Shown one piece after another: positions 1 to 7,943 of a DNA stretch of 64,000 nucleotides (the stretch's first letter is position 1; every line of letters begins with the position of its first letter). Source of the DNA: CAVWCW01 sp963753615 (lineage in GTDB: Bacteria; Pseudomonadota; Gammaproteobacteria; Chromatiales; Chromatiaceae); assembly GCA_963753615.1 (NCBI GenBank), contig CAVWCW010000022.1:1-64000 (forward strand). The letters are read 5' to 3'. The translations under genes were made by a program, and so were the position numbers. The notes under the pieces are model-generated. The model was not told the DNA's origin, did no database searches, and saw nothing but the letters and a program-made list of their open reading frames with translations.

Positions 1-2
1 CA

Positions 3-575
3 TCGCCGGCGCACGCTGAAGATTTGTTTGATGTGGCGACCTTCGGTTTCGATCGGGGAGATATGCGCTCGGCGGTTGCGCGGTTTGCCTTTTGGAGCGA
101 TTCCGCCCTCCTGCGATCTCGAACACTGGGTGCATTTCGTCATGGCCTCCGGGAACTCAAGAAGGTGGAACTGCTAGAAGATGATGATTGTCTGTCTTCG
201 GATGGTTTTGCGTTGGCGTTAGGAATTGGCTCTTCAAGTTCGAACGTCTCTTTGACGGTAGCCAATATGGTTGAAGGATCGCTTTACTGGGAAAAGCTCT
301 CTTTGTTCCTTCTACCCGATGCGATCCTTATGGGCTTATGGGAGCTTGATGCAGATGGTGCGATCTGCGGGCTCACCCTTGCAGAGACGAGTGCGGCTGA
401 GGCCCTTGCCAACATTCAGAAACTCTCTCAACATCGTCATGCACGAACACGACGAACTACGCCGGTCAGTGGGAGAGCGAAGACTAAAAATTCGAAGGTC
501 GCCAGCTGTTCTCAGTGCGATAAGAAAGCTAAGCCTGGAAGCAACTTCTGCACCGCTTGTGGGGCAGAACTATAA
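3..575 (+). CDS. Protein with C-terminal zinc ribbon, 5' end cut by window
   Basis: The frame is open to the first base of the window, so the true start probably lies outside; a TTG at 24 is the first internal candidate. The last 25 residues form a zinc ribbon with two CxxC pairs (CSQC and CTAC) ending two residues before the stop. The part before it has no motif I recognise. A basic linker rich in R, T and K joins the body to the ribbon. The next gene starts 21 bases downstream and also carries a zinc ribbon, so the two are probably co-transcribed and may act together. GC is visibly lower than in the genes from 2082 on, which suggests acquired DNA. Function unknown. Confidence 0.6.
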   Translation, partial: SPAHAEDLFDVATFGFDRGDMRSAVARFAFWSDSALLRSRTLGAFRHGLRELKKVELLEDDDCLSSDGFALALGIGSSSSNVSLTVANMVEGSLYWEKLSLFLLPDAILMGLWELDADGAICGLTLAETSAAEALANIQKLSQHRHARTRRTTPVSGRAKTKNSKVASCSQCDKKAKPGSNFCTACGAEL

Positions 576-596
576 AGGCCCGAGAAGAAGGGGGGT

Positions 597-1508
597 ATGA
601 CTGTGAACTGTCCATCGTGTGGAAATAGCATAGCATCAGATGACAGGTTCTGCGGAGAATGTGGTCAGCGGTTGATGATCGATGAGTCTCCCCCAGAGGA
701 ATCTCGCGCGGATGAACAGCAAGACAGGGACTATGTCACACTTCTTTTTCAGGGGTTCAAACGGTATTTTTTGGAACAGGATGATTTTTCTGCCATCGAA
801 GAAGCCAAGGCTCTGTTCCGCAAGGCCATTGAGATTGACAAGGAACGCCCAGAAGCTTTTATTGGTTTGGGTTTGTGCTTCTTTAGTCTTGGTGAAGATG
901 AGGGCGGGTTGTCACTGATTGATGAGGGCCTGAACAAGGGCTTTGGCGCAGATCCGCGTTATGAGCAGATCACTTTTGATCACAACCCCGATGACCAAGA
1001 AGACAGCGAACCCATGGTTTTCGAGTTGGACATTGAAACGGTGATCATGTACCGAGCGACGATGCACCTGAACCTGGGTCATCTAAATTTTGCTATGCGA
1101 GACATTCAGGGGGTCTTTGATACTATTCCAGATCACTACGAGCCAGAGAAATTTGCGGTTCGTGCTGAAATTTACCTTAAACGAGGAGAATACGACCGTG
1201 CCCGCGAGGATGCCGAGCAGGCAGTGTCCCTCGATCCTGAGAATGTCTATGCACAGACCGTTCTTGGTAGACTGGATCTTCTCTGCGGCAAACCCGATGT
1301 CGCTATCCTGGCTCTATCCATAGCGCTTGAAATTGAGCCGGACAGCCCCGAAGCGCTTCTGGCTCGGGCGCAAGCTTTTCACGCAACTAGATCCGAAGAT
1401 CTGAGAGATGTGGACCTTTACGCTCTTCAAGCCATCATTGATCAAGGTTTTTCGGATAAAGGACTAATTGAGGAAATGAACAGGTTTTTGACGGCAATTG
1501 GGAGTTGA
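597..1508 (+). CDS. Zinc-ribbon TPR protein
   Basis: A 303-residue protein with no signal peptide. Residues 5-24 hold a zinc ribbon (CPSC then CGEC), followed by an acidic linker. From about residue 50 to 270 there are TPR-like helical repeats, with typical phrases such as AEIYLKRGEYDRAREDAEQA at about 197-216. Zinc ribbons joined to TPRs usually serve as protein-interaction modules; no catalytic motif is visible. It follows the partial zinc-ribbon gene by 21 bases with a GGGGG-type ribosome site, so the two look like one operon. Base composition is lower in GC than the core genes. Specific function unknown. Confidence 0.75.
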   Translation: MTVNCPSCGNSIASDDRFCGECGQRLMIDESPPEESRADEQQDRDYVTLLFQGFKRYFLEQDDFSAIEEAKALFRKAIEIDKERPEAFIGLGLCFFSLGEDEGGLSLIDEGLNKGFGADPRYEQITFDHNPDDQEDSEPMVFELDIETVIMYRATMHLNLGHLNFAMRDIQGVFDTIPDHYEPEKFAVRAEIYLKRGEYDRAREDAEQAVSLDPENVYAQTVLGRLDLLCGKPDVAILALSIALEIEPDSPEALLARAQAFHATRSEDLRDVDLYALQAIIDQGFSDKGLIEEMNRFLTAIGS

Positions 1509-2081
1509 CTGCCCCTATGTCACGGGTTCTCGAGTGAACGTTCGAGATCGCATTGCAAAGCTAAGAGGTAACGCTCGAGCTCCGCTCCCAAACCCCGGGG
1601 CGAGTGACCCTTTACCCTAGGACCAGATCTGCGGAAGCGATGGAGTCCTATTCGGACGAGATTGAGATTCAGGGTGTGCCGGTAGCACAGATGCGATCAT
1701 ATCGGAGAAGATCTCAATTTCGCTATGGTTGGCCTCAATCGACGCTCTAGGGAAACGCTGATTTAATCGCGTTTCCCGCGCAGGGCAGGACGCCCCGCCA
1801 TTTTCAAGCGTCCAACCGCCTGGAAATGCAAGCTTTCGGAAACCGCGTTTTCGAAAGCCGTGCTGCAAAAAGCCAGGGAGGGCTTTATTCAGCGCCTCCC
1901 TAGTGCCCGCAGTGTGCTTAAGATCGTGCCCGCCAGGGTCAGTCAAGCCGTGAAAGCAGAACACGGTCGGTTTCTGCCCTAGGTGTCAGACGGGATCGGA
2001 ACTCGTTGCCAGCCATCTCGGATCTTATCTGAACAGATACCCGCTATCACTGGCGATCATGGTTGCGCAGAGAGATCTACA
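1509..2081. other. Intergenic region without a supported gene
   Basis: 573 bases between the TPR gene and the end of pqiB. It contains one copy of the three-copy inverted-repeat element (listed separately at 1748-1885). The open frames here are antisense readings of that repeat and have no protein-like composition. No tRNA or clear terminator was seen. Confidence 0.5.
1748..1885 (-). repeat. Three-copy inverted-repeat element, copy A
   Basis: Read on the minus strand, this segment matches 35880-36010 and 41155-41290. Shared landmarks in order are a GGCTTTCGAAAACGCGGTTT palindrome-like stem, a second hairpin that ends in GAAAATGGCGGGG, a short GGGC/GCCC hairpin and a final GCGTTTCCC. This copy points away from pqiB towards the TPR gene and is not directly in front of a start codon, unlike the other two. 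Confidence 0.7.
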
Positions 2082-3551
2082 TCACTGAGGCATGCCCTGC
2101 GACGCTTCAGTCTCCTTTGTCCCTATCTGCTTCTCCTCGCTCCCCCGCCCGGCTCCAAGCTGGGCGATGCGCGCACCCTTGGCGTCGACCAGCAGCAGAC
2201 CTAGCAGGCGACCATCGCGATCGGAGACTACGCTGGCGCCGTGCCAGTCGGGGTCAAAAGGCAGATCGGCAATTCTCCAGGCACCGTCGGCCCGATGCAG
2301 GTGTTCGGCGGCGACGAAGCGGCGGGGGCGTTCCGGGTCGGCGATGATCAGCAGGTCTTCGGCCCGCTCCAGCGGAGCGCCGGGGCCCCGGTTCCAGGCC
2401 GGCCATTGGTGATCCACGGGCAGCAGGGCCAGATCCGGGGTCAAGGGCCTTACCGCGCCTGGGTTAAGCTCTAGGTCGCCGGCGCGCAGGGCGGGGCTTT
2501 CAGGCAGGGCTTCCGGGGGCGGTCGGAGCAGGTCGGCGGGGGCGAGCAAACCCTCGGCGAGGGGCAGGCCCCAGCCACGGCGGCGGGCGTCTCGGGTCCA
2601 GGTCCAATATTCCTTGTATTGCCAACTCAGCTCCAGCGCCAGTGGCCGCGGCCGGCCGGGTTCGACCCGGTCCGGGCCGGACTCCAGTGCAAAAAAGGGC
2701 ACCCATTCCAACCATTCCGACTCGGGGCGCTCGTGCAGCGGCAGACGCTGGCCAGGGACCAACAGAGCGCCGGGATCCGGCGGGATGGCCAGGGTCACGC
2801 CGCCGAGCAGAAAGCTGCCCACTGGTTCCACATCCAACTCGATACCGCTGAACCCGGCTCGGAACTGGGCGCCGCCGACCTTCCAAAAGCGGGTGCCCTC
2901 TCGCATCAGATCCCTATAACGAGGCTCGATATAGATGCGCAGTTCCACCGCGCTTGCGTCCCGGGCCAGATCCAAGGATAGAATCTTCCCGATCACCACC
3001 CGCCGATAGCTGACCGGGGCGCCCGCACGAATACCGCCCTGATCCGGCGTGACCAGGGTCAGTTCCAGCCCGCCTGCCTCCAGCAGGGCCATGGGGGGCG
3101 GTTGGTCGAGCCCTTGAAAATGCTTCCGATACGGGCCGCTGCCGGGGATGGCACCCAGGTATTTGGCCCCGATCAGGGTACTGAGGCCGCTGGCCCCGGC
3201 GAAGTCCACCTGGGGCCGCACCACCCAGAACCGGCTCCCTTCCCGTGACAGGTCGCGGGCGCTGGGTTCCAGCAGCACCTGGGCCCGAACCGCCCCCAGG
3301 TCTGGAGTAAGTTCCAATTCCCGCACGCTGCCGACGGCTATGCCCCGGTAGCGAACCAGATCACCGACCTCGAGGCCTTGGCCGTGAGGCAACTCTACCT
3401 CGATGGCGATCCCCTTCTGGCCCCAGGCGCTGTAGAGCAGCCAAACCGACAGTCCCGCTGCGGTCAGGGGCAACAGCCAGAGCCAGGGCCAGCCGCCGCC
3501 GCGACCCACGCCCGCGCTGGGCAGATCATAGTTTCCCGGGGGTTCCGTCAT
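2082..3551 (-). CDS. pqiB: PqiB-like MCE-domain intermembrane lipid transport protein
   Basis: A 489-residue inner-membrane-anchored protein. One transmembrane segment lies at about residues 21-43, followed by periplasmic MCE domains starting at about 49 (GIAIEVELPHGQGLEVGDLV) and 160. PqiB/YebT-family proteins form MCE tunnels that carry lipid between the inner and outer membranes. At 489 residues it is slightly shorter than E. coli PqiB (about 546), with a degenerate third part. The gene lies directly downstream of pqiA and overlaps its end, which supports a pqiAB operon. No pqiC-like lipoprotein follows; the next stretch is a repeat-bearing spacer. Confidence 0.85.
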   Translation of the reverse strand: MTEPPGNYDLPSAGVGRGGGWPWLWLLPLTAAGLSVWLLYSAWGQKGIAIEVELPHGQGLEVGDLVRYRGIAVGSVRELELTPDLGAVRAQVLLEPSARDLSREGSRFWVVRPQVDFAGASGLSTLIGAKYLGAIPGSGPYRKHFQGLDQPPPMALLEAGGLELTLVTPDQGGIRAGAPVSYRRVVIGKILSLDLARDASAVELRIYIEPRYRDLMREGTRFWKVGGAQFRAGFSGIELDVEPVGSFLLGGVTLAIPPDPGALLVPGQRLPLHERPESEWLEWVPFFALESGPDRVEPGRPRPLALELSWQYKEYWTWTRDARRRGWGLPLAEGLLAPADLLRPPPEALPESPALRAGDLELNPGAVRPLTPDLALLPVDHQWPAWNRGPGAPLERAEDLLIIADPERPRRFVAAEHLHRADGAWRIADLPFDPDWHGASVVSDRDGRLLGLLLVDAKGARIAQLGAGRGSEEKQIGTKETEASQGMPQ

Positions 3552-4162
3552 TTTCCGGCTCCGTCGCTTCTCGCCATAGGGTGAGGGGATTGAATGCCAG
3601 GCTGGCCAGCAGGCTCGTCAACACCAACAGGGTGAAGGCCAGCAGCCCAACCCCGGCGCTGGATGTTGACCAGGCCACCGAGCTTGACCATGGCCAACAG
3701 GATGGCCACCAGCATCACGTCCAGCATGCCCCAGCGACCCAGCCCCTCCACCAGGCGGTAGACCAAGGCATGCCCGCGACCGCCCCGGCCGGGCCGCCCC
3801 AGGGACAGCCCGAGCAGGGCCGCCAGCTTCAGCGGCGGCAATAGAACCGAGAACAGGAACACCACCGTGCCCACCAACCAGTAGCCCTGGCCCCATAAGG
3901 TGACGACACCGGACACCAGGCTGTCCTCGCGAAGGTGACCGAGCTTCTCGATCCGCAGCAAAGGCAGCAGCATGGCAGCCGGATACAGTGCCAGGGCAGA
4001 CAGGGCCAGCATCGCGGCCCAGCGGTTGCGGCGAGGATCACCGTGTCCCAGGCGGCTGGCGCAGCGCGCACACACCGGGTATTCACCGGCGGCAAGCGGC
4101 GGCATGCGCTGGATCAGACCGCAGCAATGGCAGCTGCGCAGGGAGAGCCGTACGGGTTTCAT
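3526..4162 (-). CDS. pqiA: PqiA-like membrane protein, one frameshift near the 3' end
   Basis: Single-module PqiA (the E. coli protein has two modules). The start at 4162 begins MKPVRLSLRSCHCCGL; longer upstream reading is not protein-like. CHCC and CARC form the zinc-ribbon pairs, followed by four membrane helices typical of the PqiA domain. The frame breaks at about 3660, just after LGGLVNIQ: one extra base shifts it, and the alternative frame continues with the expected helix GLLAFTLLVLTSLLASLAF and stops at 3526, overlapping pqiB by 26 bases. In the uncorrected frame the ORF ends at 3548. The protein works with PqiB in envelope lipid transport. The frameshift may be a sequence error. Confidence 0.8.
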
Positions 4163-4288
4163 TTCACGGCATTGTGCCTGAGCTGGGAACCGATGTCCGC
4201 CCTCTGACGGGGAACGGCCGCAGAGCCGACCCGCCATGTACAGGTTCCGCATAATAAAAGAGCGATCGAGACCCTTTTTAAGAATTAC

Positions 4289-4317
4289 TTGACAAGGTTT
4301 CCGGTATTCACTAAGGT
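4289..4317 (+). promoter_or_regulatory. Candidate promoter of the lipid-modification operon
   Basis: TTGACA at 4289-4294 is a perfect -35 hexamer, and TAAGGT at 4312-4317 lies 17 bases later as a weak -10. It is placed 60 bases before the first gene of the 4378-11595 operon, in an AT-rich spacer divergent from pqiA. The downstream leader contains the half-site-like strings TGTACA and TATACC, which could bind a regulator, but no regulator gene lies nearby. Confidence 0.4.
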
Positions 4318-4377
4318 TCGTGTAACGTTTATGTACAAGAATCTGTTTATACCTTTTCAGGTTACAGGAGATCCCAA

Positions 4378-5433
4378 ATGGTCGCGACTTCCAACCTGGC
4401 GTTTGAACTCACTGAACAGGGGGTGCTGCCAGACCTGCTGGTCCGGCGCGGCATCCAGCGCCTGCTGAAGCAGCGCCTGCAGGAAATTGAGGCCGCCGAC
4501 ACGATGGCCTCTGGCGAGCGCCAGCAGGCCTTCTTTGAGGCCATGCACAAAGCTCCGGTTGCGTTGCTGCCGGATAAGGCCAACGAACAGCACTACGAGG
4601 TTCCCGCGCCCTTCTTCGAACAGGTCCTCGGGCCTCACCTGAAATACAGTTGCGGTTACTGGCCGGAAGGGGTGAATAGTCTAGCGGGCGCGGAGAACGC
4701 GGCCCTCCGCGAGACCTGTTCCCATGCCGGGCTCGCCGACGGGCAGCGCATTCTGGAGTTGGGCTGCGGCTGGGGCTCCCTCACGCTTTGGATGGCGCGA
4801 CAGTTTCCCCGCAGCCGGATTACCGCTGTATCCAATTCTCTTTCGCAGGCTGAGTTCATCCACCAGCGGGCGATCCGATTGGGACTGGACAATATCGATC
4901 TGGTGACCTGCGACATGAACGAATTCCAGCCCCGAGAGACCGGCTTCGACCGCGTGGTGTCGGTGGAGATGTTCGAGCACATGCGCAATTGGCCCCAGTT
5001 GTTCACCCGGGTGCACGACTGGCTTGAGCCGGGCGGGCGCTTCTTCATGCACGTCTTCGTGCACCGATCAACACCCTATGCCTTCGAAGATCAGGGACCG
5101 GGCGACTGGATGAGCCGGCACTTCTTTTCCGGCGGCATGATGCCGAGCGACGACCTGCCCCTGTGGTTTCAGCAACGGTTGCGGCTGCTGCAGCGCTGGC
5201 GCTGGGACGGCCGTCATTATCAGCGTACTGCCCATGCCTGGCTGGAGAACATGGACGCGGCGCGGGAGTCGCTGCAGCCCCTGTTCGAGCAGACGTACGG
5301 GCTGGCCAGCCGCCAGTGGTGGTCTCGATGGCGTATTTTCTTTCTCGCCTGTGCCGAGTTGTTCGGCTACGACCGGGGCCAACAGTGGTGGGTCAGCCAT
5401 TACCTGTTCGAACGCCCTGTTGACGGCCGCTAA
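4378..5433 (+). CDS. Cyclopropane-synthase-like SAM-dependent methyltransferase
   Basis: A 351-residue soluble class I methyltransferase. The SAM-binding motif I is ILELGCGWGSLTLW at about residues 125-138, preceded by the CFA-type phrase HLKYSCGYW at about 88-96 and followed by acidic motif VSVEMFEHM at about 199. It belongs to the shorter CFA-related group rather than the classical 380-residue synthase, so the substrate may be an unsaturated acyl chain or another lipid. First gene of a nine-gene operon that ends with a second, classical CFA synthase. In Rhodobacter a comparable methylase makes furan fatty acids; transfer of that role here is inference. The start is supported by AGGAG upstream. 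Confidence 0.8.
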   Translation: MVATSNLAFELTEQGVLPDLLVRRGIQRLLKQRLQEIEAADTMASGERQQAFFEAMHKAPVALLPDKANEQHYEVPAPFFEQVLGPHLKYSCGYWPEGVNSLAGAENAALRETCSHAGLADGQRILELGCGWGSLTLWMARQFPRSRITAVSNSLSQAEFIHQRAIRLGLDNIDLVTCDMNEFQPRETGFDRVVSVEMFEHMRNWPQLFTRVHDWLEPGGRFFMHVFVHRSTPYAFEDQGPGDWMSRHFFSGGMMPSDDLPLWFQQRLRLLQRWRWDGRHYQRTAHAWLENMDAARESLQPLFEQTYGLASRQWWSRWRIFFLACAELFGYDRGQQWWVSHYLFERPVDGR

Positions 5434-5436
5434 GCC

Positions 5437-5964
5437 ATGCTGCTCAACTTCCTAGCCTTTCAACTGGGGTGGTTTGCCTGCGTCCTCGGCGGGGCCCACG
5501 GTCTGCCCTGGCTGGGCACTTTGGCGGCGATGGCCGTCGTCGCCTGGCACCTGGTTCGCACCCCGGATCGGCGGGGAGAAGCCCGACTTATCGTGATTGC
5601 CTGCCTGATTGGGTTGGTGTGGGAGAGTCTTTTGACATTTCAGGGGTTGCTTGCCTACCCGTCCGGCGTGCTGCTGGCCGGCACTGCGCCGCACTGGATC
5701 ATTGCCCTTTGGGGCCTGTTCGCCACCACCCTGAATCTGTCCCTGCGCTGGCTCCAAGGCCGCTGGTGGCTGTCTGCCCTGTTCGGAGCGATTGCCGGGC
5801 CCTTGGCCTTTTACGCCGGTTCCCGCCTGGGGGCGGTTAGCTTCAGCGACCCCGCCGCCGCCATGGTCTGGCTTGCCGTAGGCTGGGGCCTGCTCACTCC
5901 GCTGCTGATGGGCCTGGCCCAGCGCTTCGATGGCGCGCGGTCGCGACTGGCGGAGGCTGCCTGA
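5437..5964 (+). CDS. DUF2878 membrane protein
   Basis: A 175-residue polytopic protein with about five hydrophobic segments and the DUF2878 character (MLLNFLAFQLGWFACVLGG start, conserved GLVWESLL and HWIIALWGLFA stretches). It begins three bases after the first methyltransferase and its stop overlaps the next start, so translation is coupled. DUF2878 genes recur in the same cfa / DUF1365 / FAD-oxidoreductase clusters in many gammaproteobacteria. No catalytic motif is visible; a role in membrane-lipid modification is inferred only from the company it keeps. Confidence 0.8.
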   Translation: MLLNFLAFQLGWFACVLGGAHGLPWLGTLAAMAVVAWHLVRTPDRRGEARLIVIACLIGLVWESLLTFQGLLAYPSGVLLAGTAPHWIIALWGLFATTLNLSLRWLQGRWWLSALFGAIAGPLAFYAGSRLGAVSFSDPAAAMVWLAVGWGLLTPLLMGLAQRFDGARSRLAEAA

Positions 5965-6737
5965 TGGACTGGAACCTCTACTTGAGCGCGCTGCCCCTGG
6001 CCCTTGCCATCGGCCTGGCCGGTTGGCTTTACAGCCTGGTACGGCGCAATGTGACCATCGTGGACAGCCTCTGGTCGCTGATGTTTCTGGCCATGGGGCT
6101 GGTATATGTCCTTAGCCAGCCAGCCGTTTCCGACCGCGGCTTGCTGCTTCTGGCGCTGCTCGGCGTCTGGGCCCTGCGGTTGTCCATCCATCTGACCCTG
6201 CGCAATTGGGGGCAGCCCGAGGACCATCGTTATCAGACGATACGACGCAATAACGAGCCCGGCTTCGAGTGGAAAAGCCTGTACCTCGTTTTCGGCCTGC
6301 AGGCGCTGCTGGCCTGGTTTATTTCCTTGCCACTGTCGGTGGCCTCCGGCGCCGGAGAACTGGGCCTTTTGGACCTGGCGGCTATCGGCCTCTGGGTCAT
6401 CGGTTTTGGCTTCGAAGCCCTGGGAGACCGGCAATTGGCAAGCTTCCGCGCCGATCCGGCCAATGCGGGCCAGGTACTCGATACCGGCCTCTGGCGGTAT
6501 ACCCGCCACCCCAACTACTTCGGCGAATGCTGTATATGGTGGGGCTATTATCTGCTCGCCCTAAGCGCCGGCGGCTGGTGGACCCTGCCCGCGCCGCTGC
6601 TGATGACCTGGCTCCTGCTGCGCGTATCTGGCGTGGCCATGCTCGAAAAGGACATCGGCGAACGGCGTCCGGCGTATCGGGACTATATCGCCCGGACCAA
6701 CGCCTTTATCCCCGGCCCGCCGCAACGGGCCAGCTAA
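5964..6737 (+). CDS. DUF1295 membrane protein (steroid 5-alpha-reductase-like)
   Basis: A 257-residue protein with six to seven membrane helices. The C-terminal signature YTRHPNYFGE at about residues 180-189 is the conserved DUF1295 / isoprenylcysteine-methyltransferase / steroid-reductase type motif used for cofactor binding. The family is thought to act on lipid double bonds or prenyl groups, but the bacterial substrates are mostly unknown. The start codon overlaps the previous stop (TGATGG), and the next gene follows after 12 bases with a GGAGGG ribosome site. In this operon it is a candidate reductase or modifying enzyme for the fatty-acyl products of the CFA-type enzymes. Confidence 0.8.
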   Translation: MDWNLYLSALPLALAIGLAGWLYSLVRRNVTIVDSLWSLMFLAMGLVYVLSQPAVSDRGLLLLALLGVWALRLSIHLTLRNWGQPEDHRYQTIRRNNEPGFEWKSLYLVFGLQALLAWFISLPLSVASGAGELGLLDLAAIGLWVIGFGFEALGDRQLASFRADPANAGQVLDTGLWRYTRHPNYFGECCIWWGYYLLALSAGGWWTLPAPLLMTWLLLRVSGVAMLEKDIGERRPAYRDYIARTNAFIPGPPQRAS

Positions 6738-6749
6738 GGAGGGAATGCC

Positions 6750-7403
6750 ATGCGCAAGTCTCTAGTTGCACTGCCGCTTCTGCTTACCGCCGCTTACGCC
6801 GCCGCCAACAGCGCCCCGCCCGAGGCCCAGGTCTGGCGCTACCAGGTGTATTTGGACGATCGCGAGATCGGTAGCCACCAGGTCCAGTTGCAACCCGAAG
6901 CCGAGGGCCTGCGGGTCAGCACCCGAGCCGACTATACGGTACGGGTGTTGATGATACCGTTCTACCGCTACAGCCACCGCAGCGATGAGCAATGGCGGGC
7001 GGGCTGCCTGCGGCAGATACGGGCCGAAACCGACGACAATGGGGAGCCCGCACGCATCGACGGCCAGTACCAGGGAGAAGCGATGGTGCTCGAAACACCG
7101 ACAGGTAGCCGCAGCCTGGAGGGTTGCGTGCGCAGCTTTGCCTACTGGCAGCCTGAATTGTTGGCCAGCAGCCAAAGGCTGCTCAACACCCAGACCGGAG
7201 AATACCTGGAAGTGGACTGGGAACCCCTGGGGCAGCGTCCATTGCCCTTCGGCGAAGGCCGCGCAGCCGCTTACCGCCTGGGCGGCGAAGCGCTGACAAT
7301 CGACCTTTGGTATGACGAGCAGGGCCGCTGGTTGGCCCTGGAAAGCCCGCTGCCTGACGGTGGAACCCTGCGCTACCGTTTGGCCGAAAGGGAGAGGGGG
7401 TGA
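6750..7403 (+). CDS. Secreted protein of the lipid operon (DUF6134-like)
   Basis: 217 residues with a short signal peptide (MRKSLVALPLLLTAAYAAA). The mature part has alternating beta-strand character, with the phrase WRYQVYLDDREIGSHQVQL at about 28-46, and two Cys (about 88 and 127) that could form a disulfide. It resembles the DUF6134-type periplasmic proteins found beside DUF1295 and lipocalin genes, possibly a lipid-binding beta fold. Strong GGAGGG site upstream; its stop overlaps the start of the lipocalin gene. Function not established. Confidence 0.7.
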   Translation: MRKSLVALPLLLTAAYAAANSAPPEAQVWRYQVYLDDREIGSHQVQLQPEAEGLRVSTRADYTVRVLMIPFYRYSHRSDEQWRAGCLRQIRAETDDNGEPARIDGQYQGEAMVLETPTGSRSLEGCVRSFAYWQPELLASSQRLLNTQTGEYLEVDWEPLGQRPLPFGEGRAAAYRLGGEALTIDLWYDEQGRWLALESPLPDGGTLRYRLAERERG

Positions 7404-7939
7404 TGCGTACGTTCTGGTCCGGACTCCTTTTCCTGCCCTTGTTCGGCTGCGCCCAGCACCAGCCGATCCGCACCGAGGCCCAGGTGGACCTGGAGCGTTT
7501 CATGGGGGACTGGTACGTCATCGCCAATATCCCGACTTGGCTCGAGGAAGGGGCTCATAACGCGGTCGAGTCCTACCGGTTGCAAGAGGACGGGCGGGTA
7601 GCCACTCGGTTCCGCTTCCGCGACGGCGCCTTCAATGGCCCGGAAAAGATTTACAACCCGATGGGTTTTGTGCAGGACGATAGCAACGCGGTCTGGGGCA
7701 TGCAGTTCGTCTGGCCGATCCGAGCGGAGTACCGCATCGTTTACGTCGATTCAGAGTATCAACGAACCATCATAGGCCGTAGCGCCCGCGACTACGTCTG
7801 GCTGATGGCGCGCAGTCCTGAACTGGACCCTGCCGAGTACGCTGACCTGGAGCGCATCGTGGCCGAGGTGGGCTACGACCCGGCGCGACTGCGCCCGGTA
7901 CCCCAACGCTGGCCCGAAGTTGCCGGCTCAGAGAGATAA
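7400..7939 (+). CDS. Outer-membrane lipocalin lipoprotein (Blc-like)
   Basis: A 179-residue lipoprotein with lipobox LFGC at about residues 14-17. The lipocalin signature GDWYVIANIPTW lies at about 36-47, and further strands continue to the conserved YVWLMARSP near 131-139. Blc-type lipocalins bind fatty acids or lysophospholipids in the outer membrane and are induced by envelope stress. The start can be GTG 7400 or ATG 7403, which overlaps the previous stop. In this operon the protein may handle damaged or modified acyl chains released from the membrane. Confidence 0.85.
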   Translation: MMRTFWSGLLFLPLFGCAQHQPIRTEAQVDLERFMGDWYVIANIPTWLEEGAHNAVESYRLQEDGRVATRFRFRDGAFNGPEKIYNPMGFVQDDSNAVWGMQFVWPIRAEYRIVYVDSEYQRTIIGRSARDYVWLMARSPELDPAEYADLERIVAEVGYDPARLRPVPQRWPEVAGSER

Positions 7940-7943
7940 GCCA

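Noticed and set aside
1617..1964. Minus-strand ORF of 115 codons with similar pieces near 35900 and 41200
   Set aside because: The similarity comes from the shared non-coding repeat; the frames differ and no ribosome site is present.
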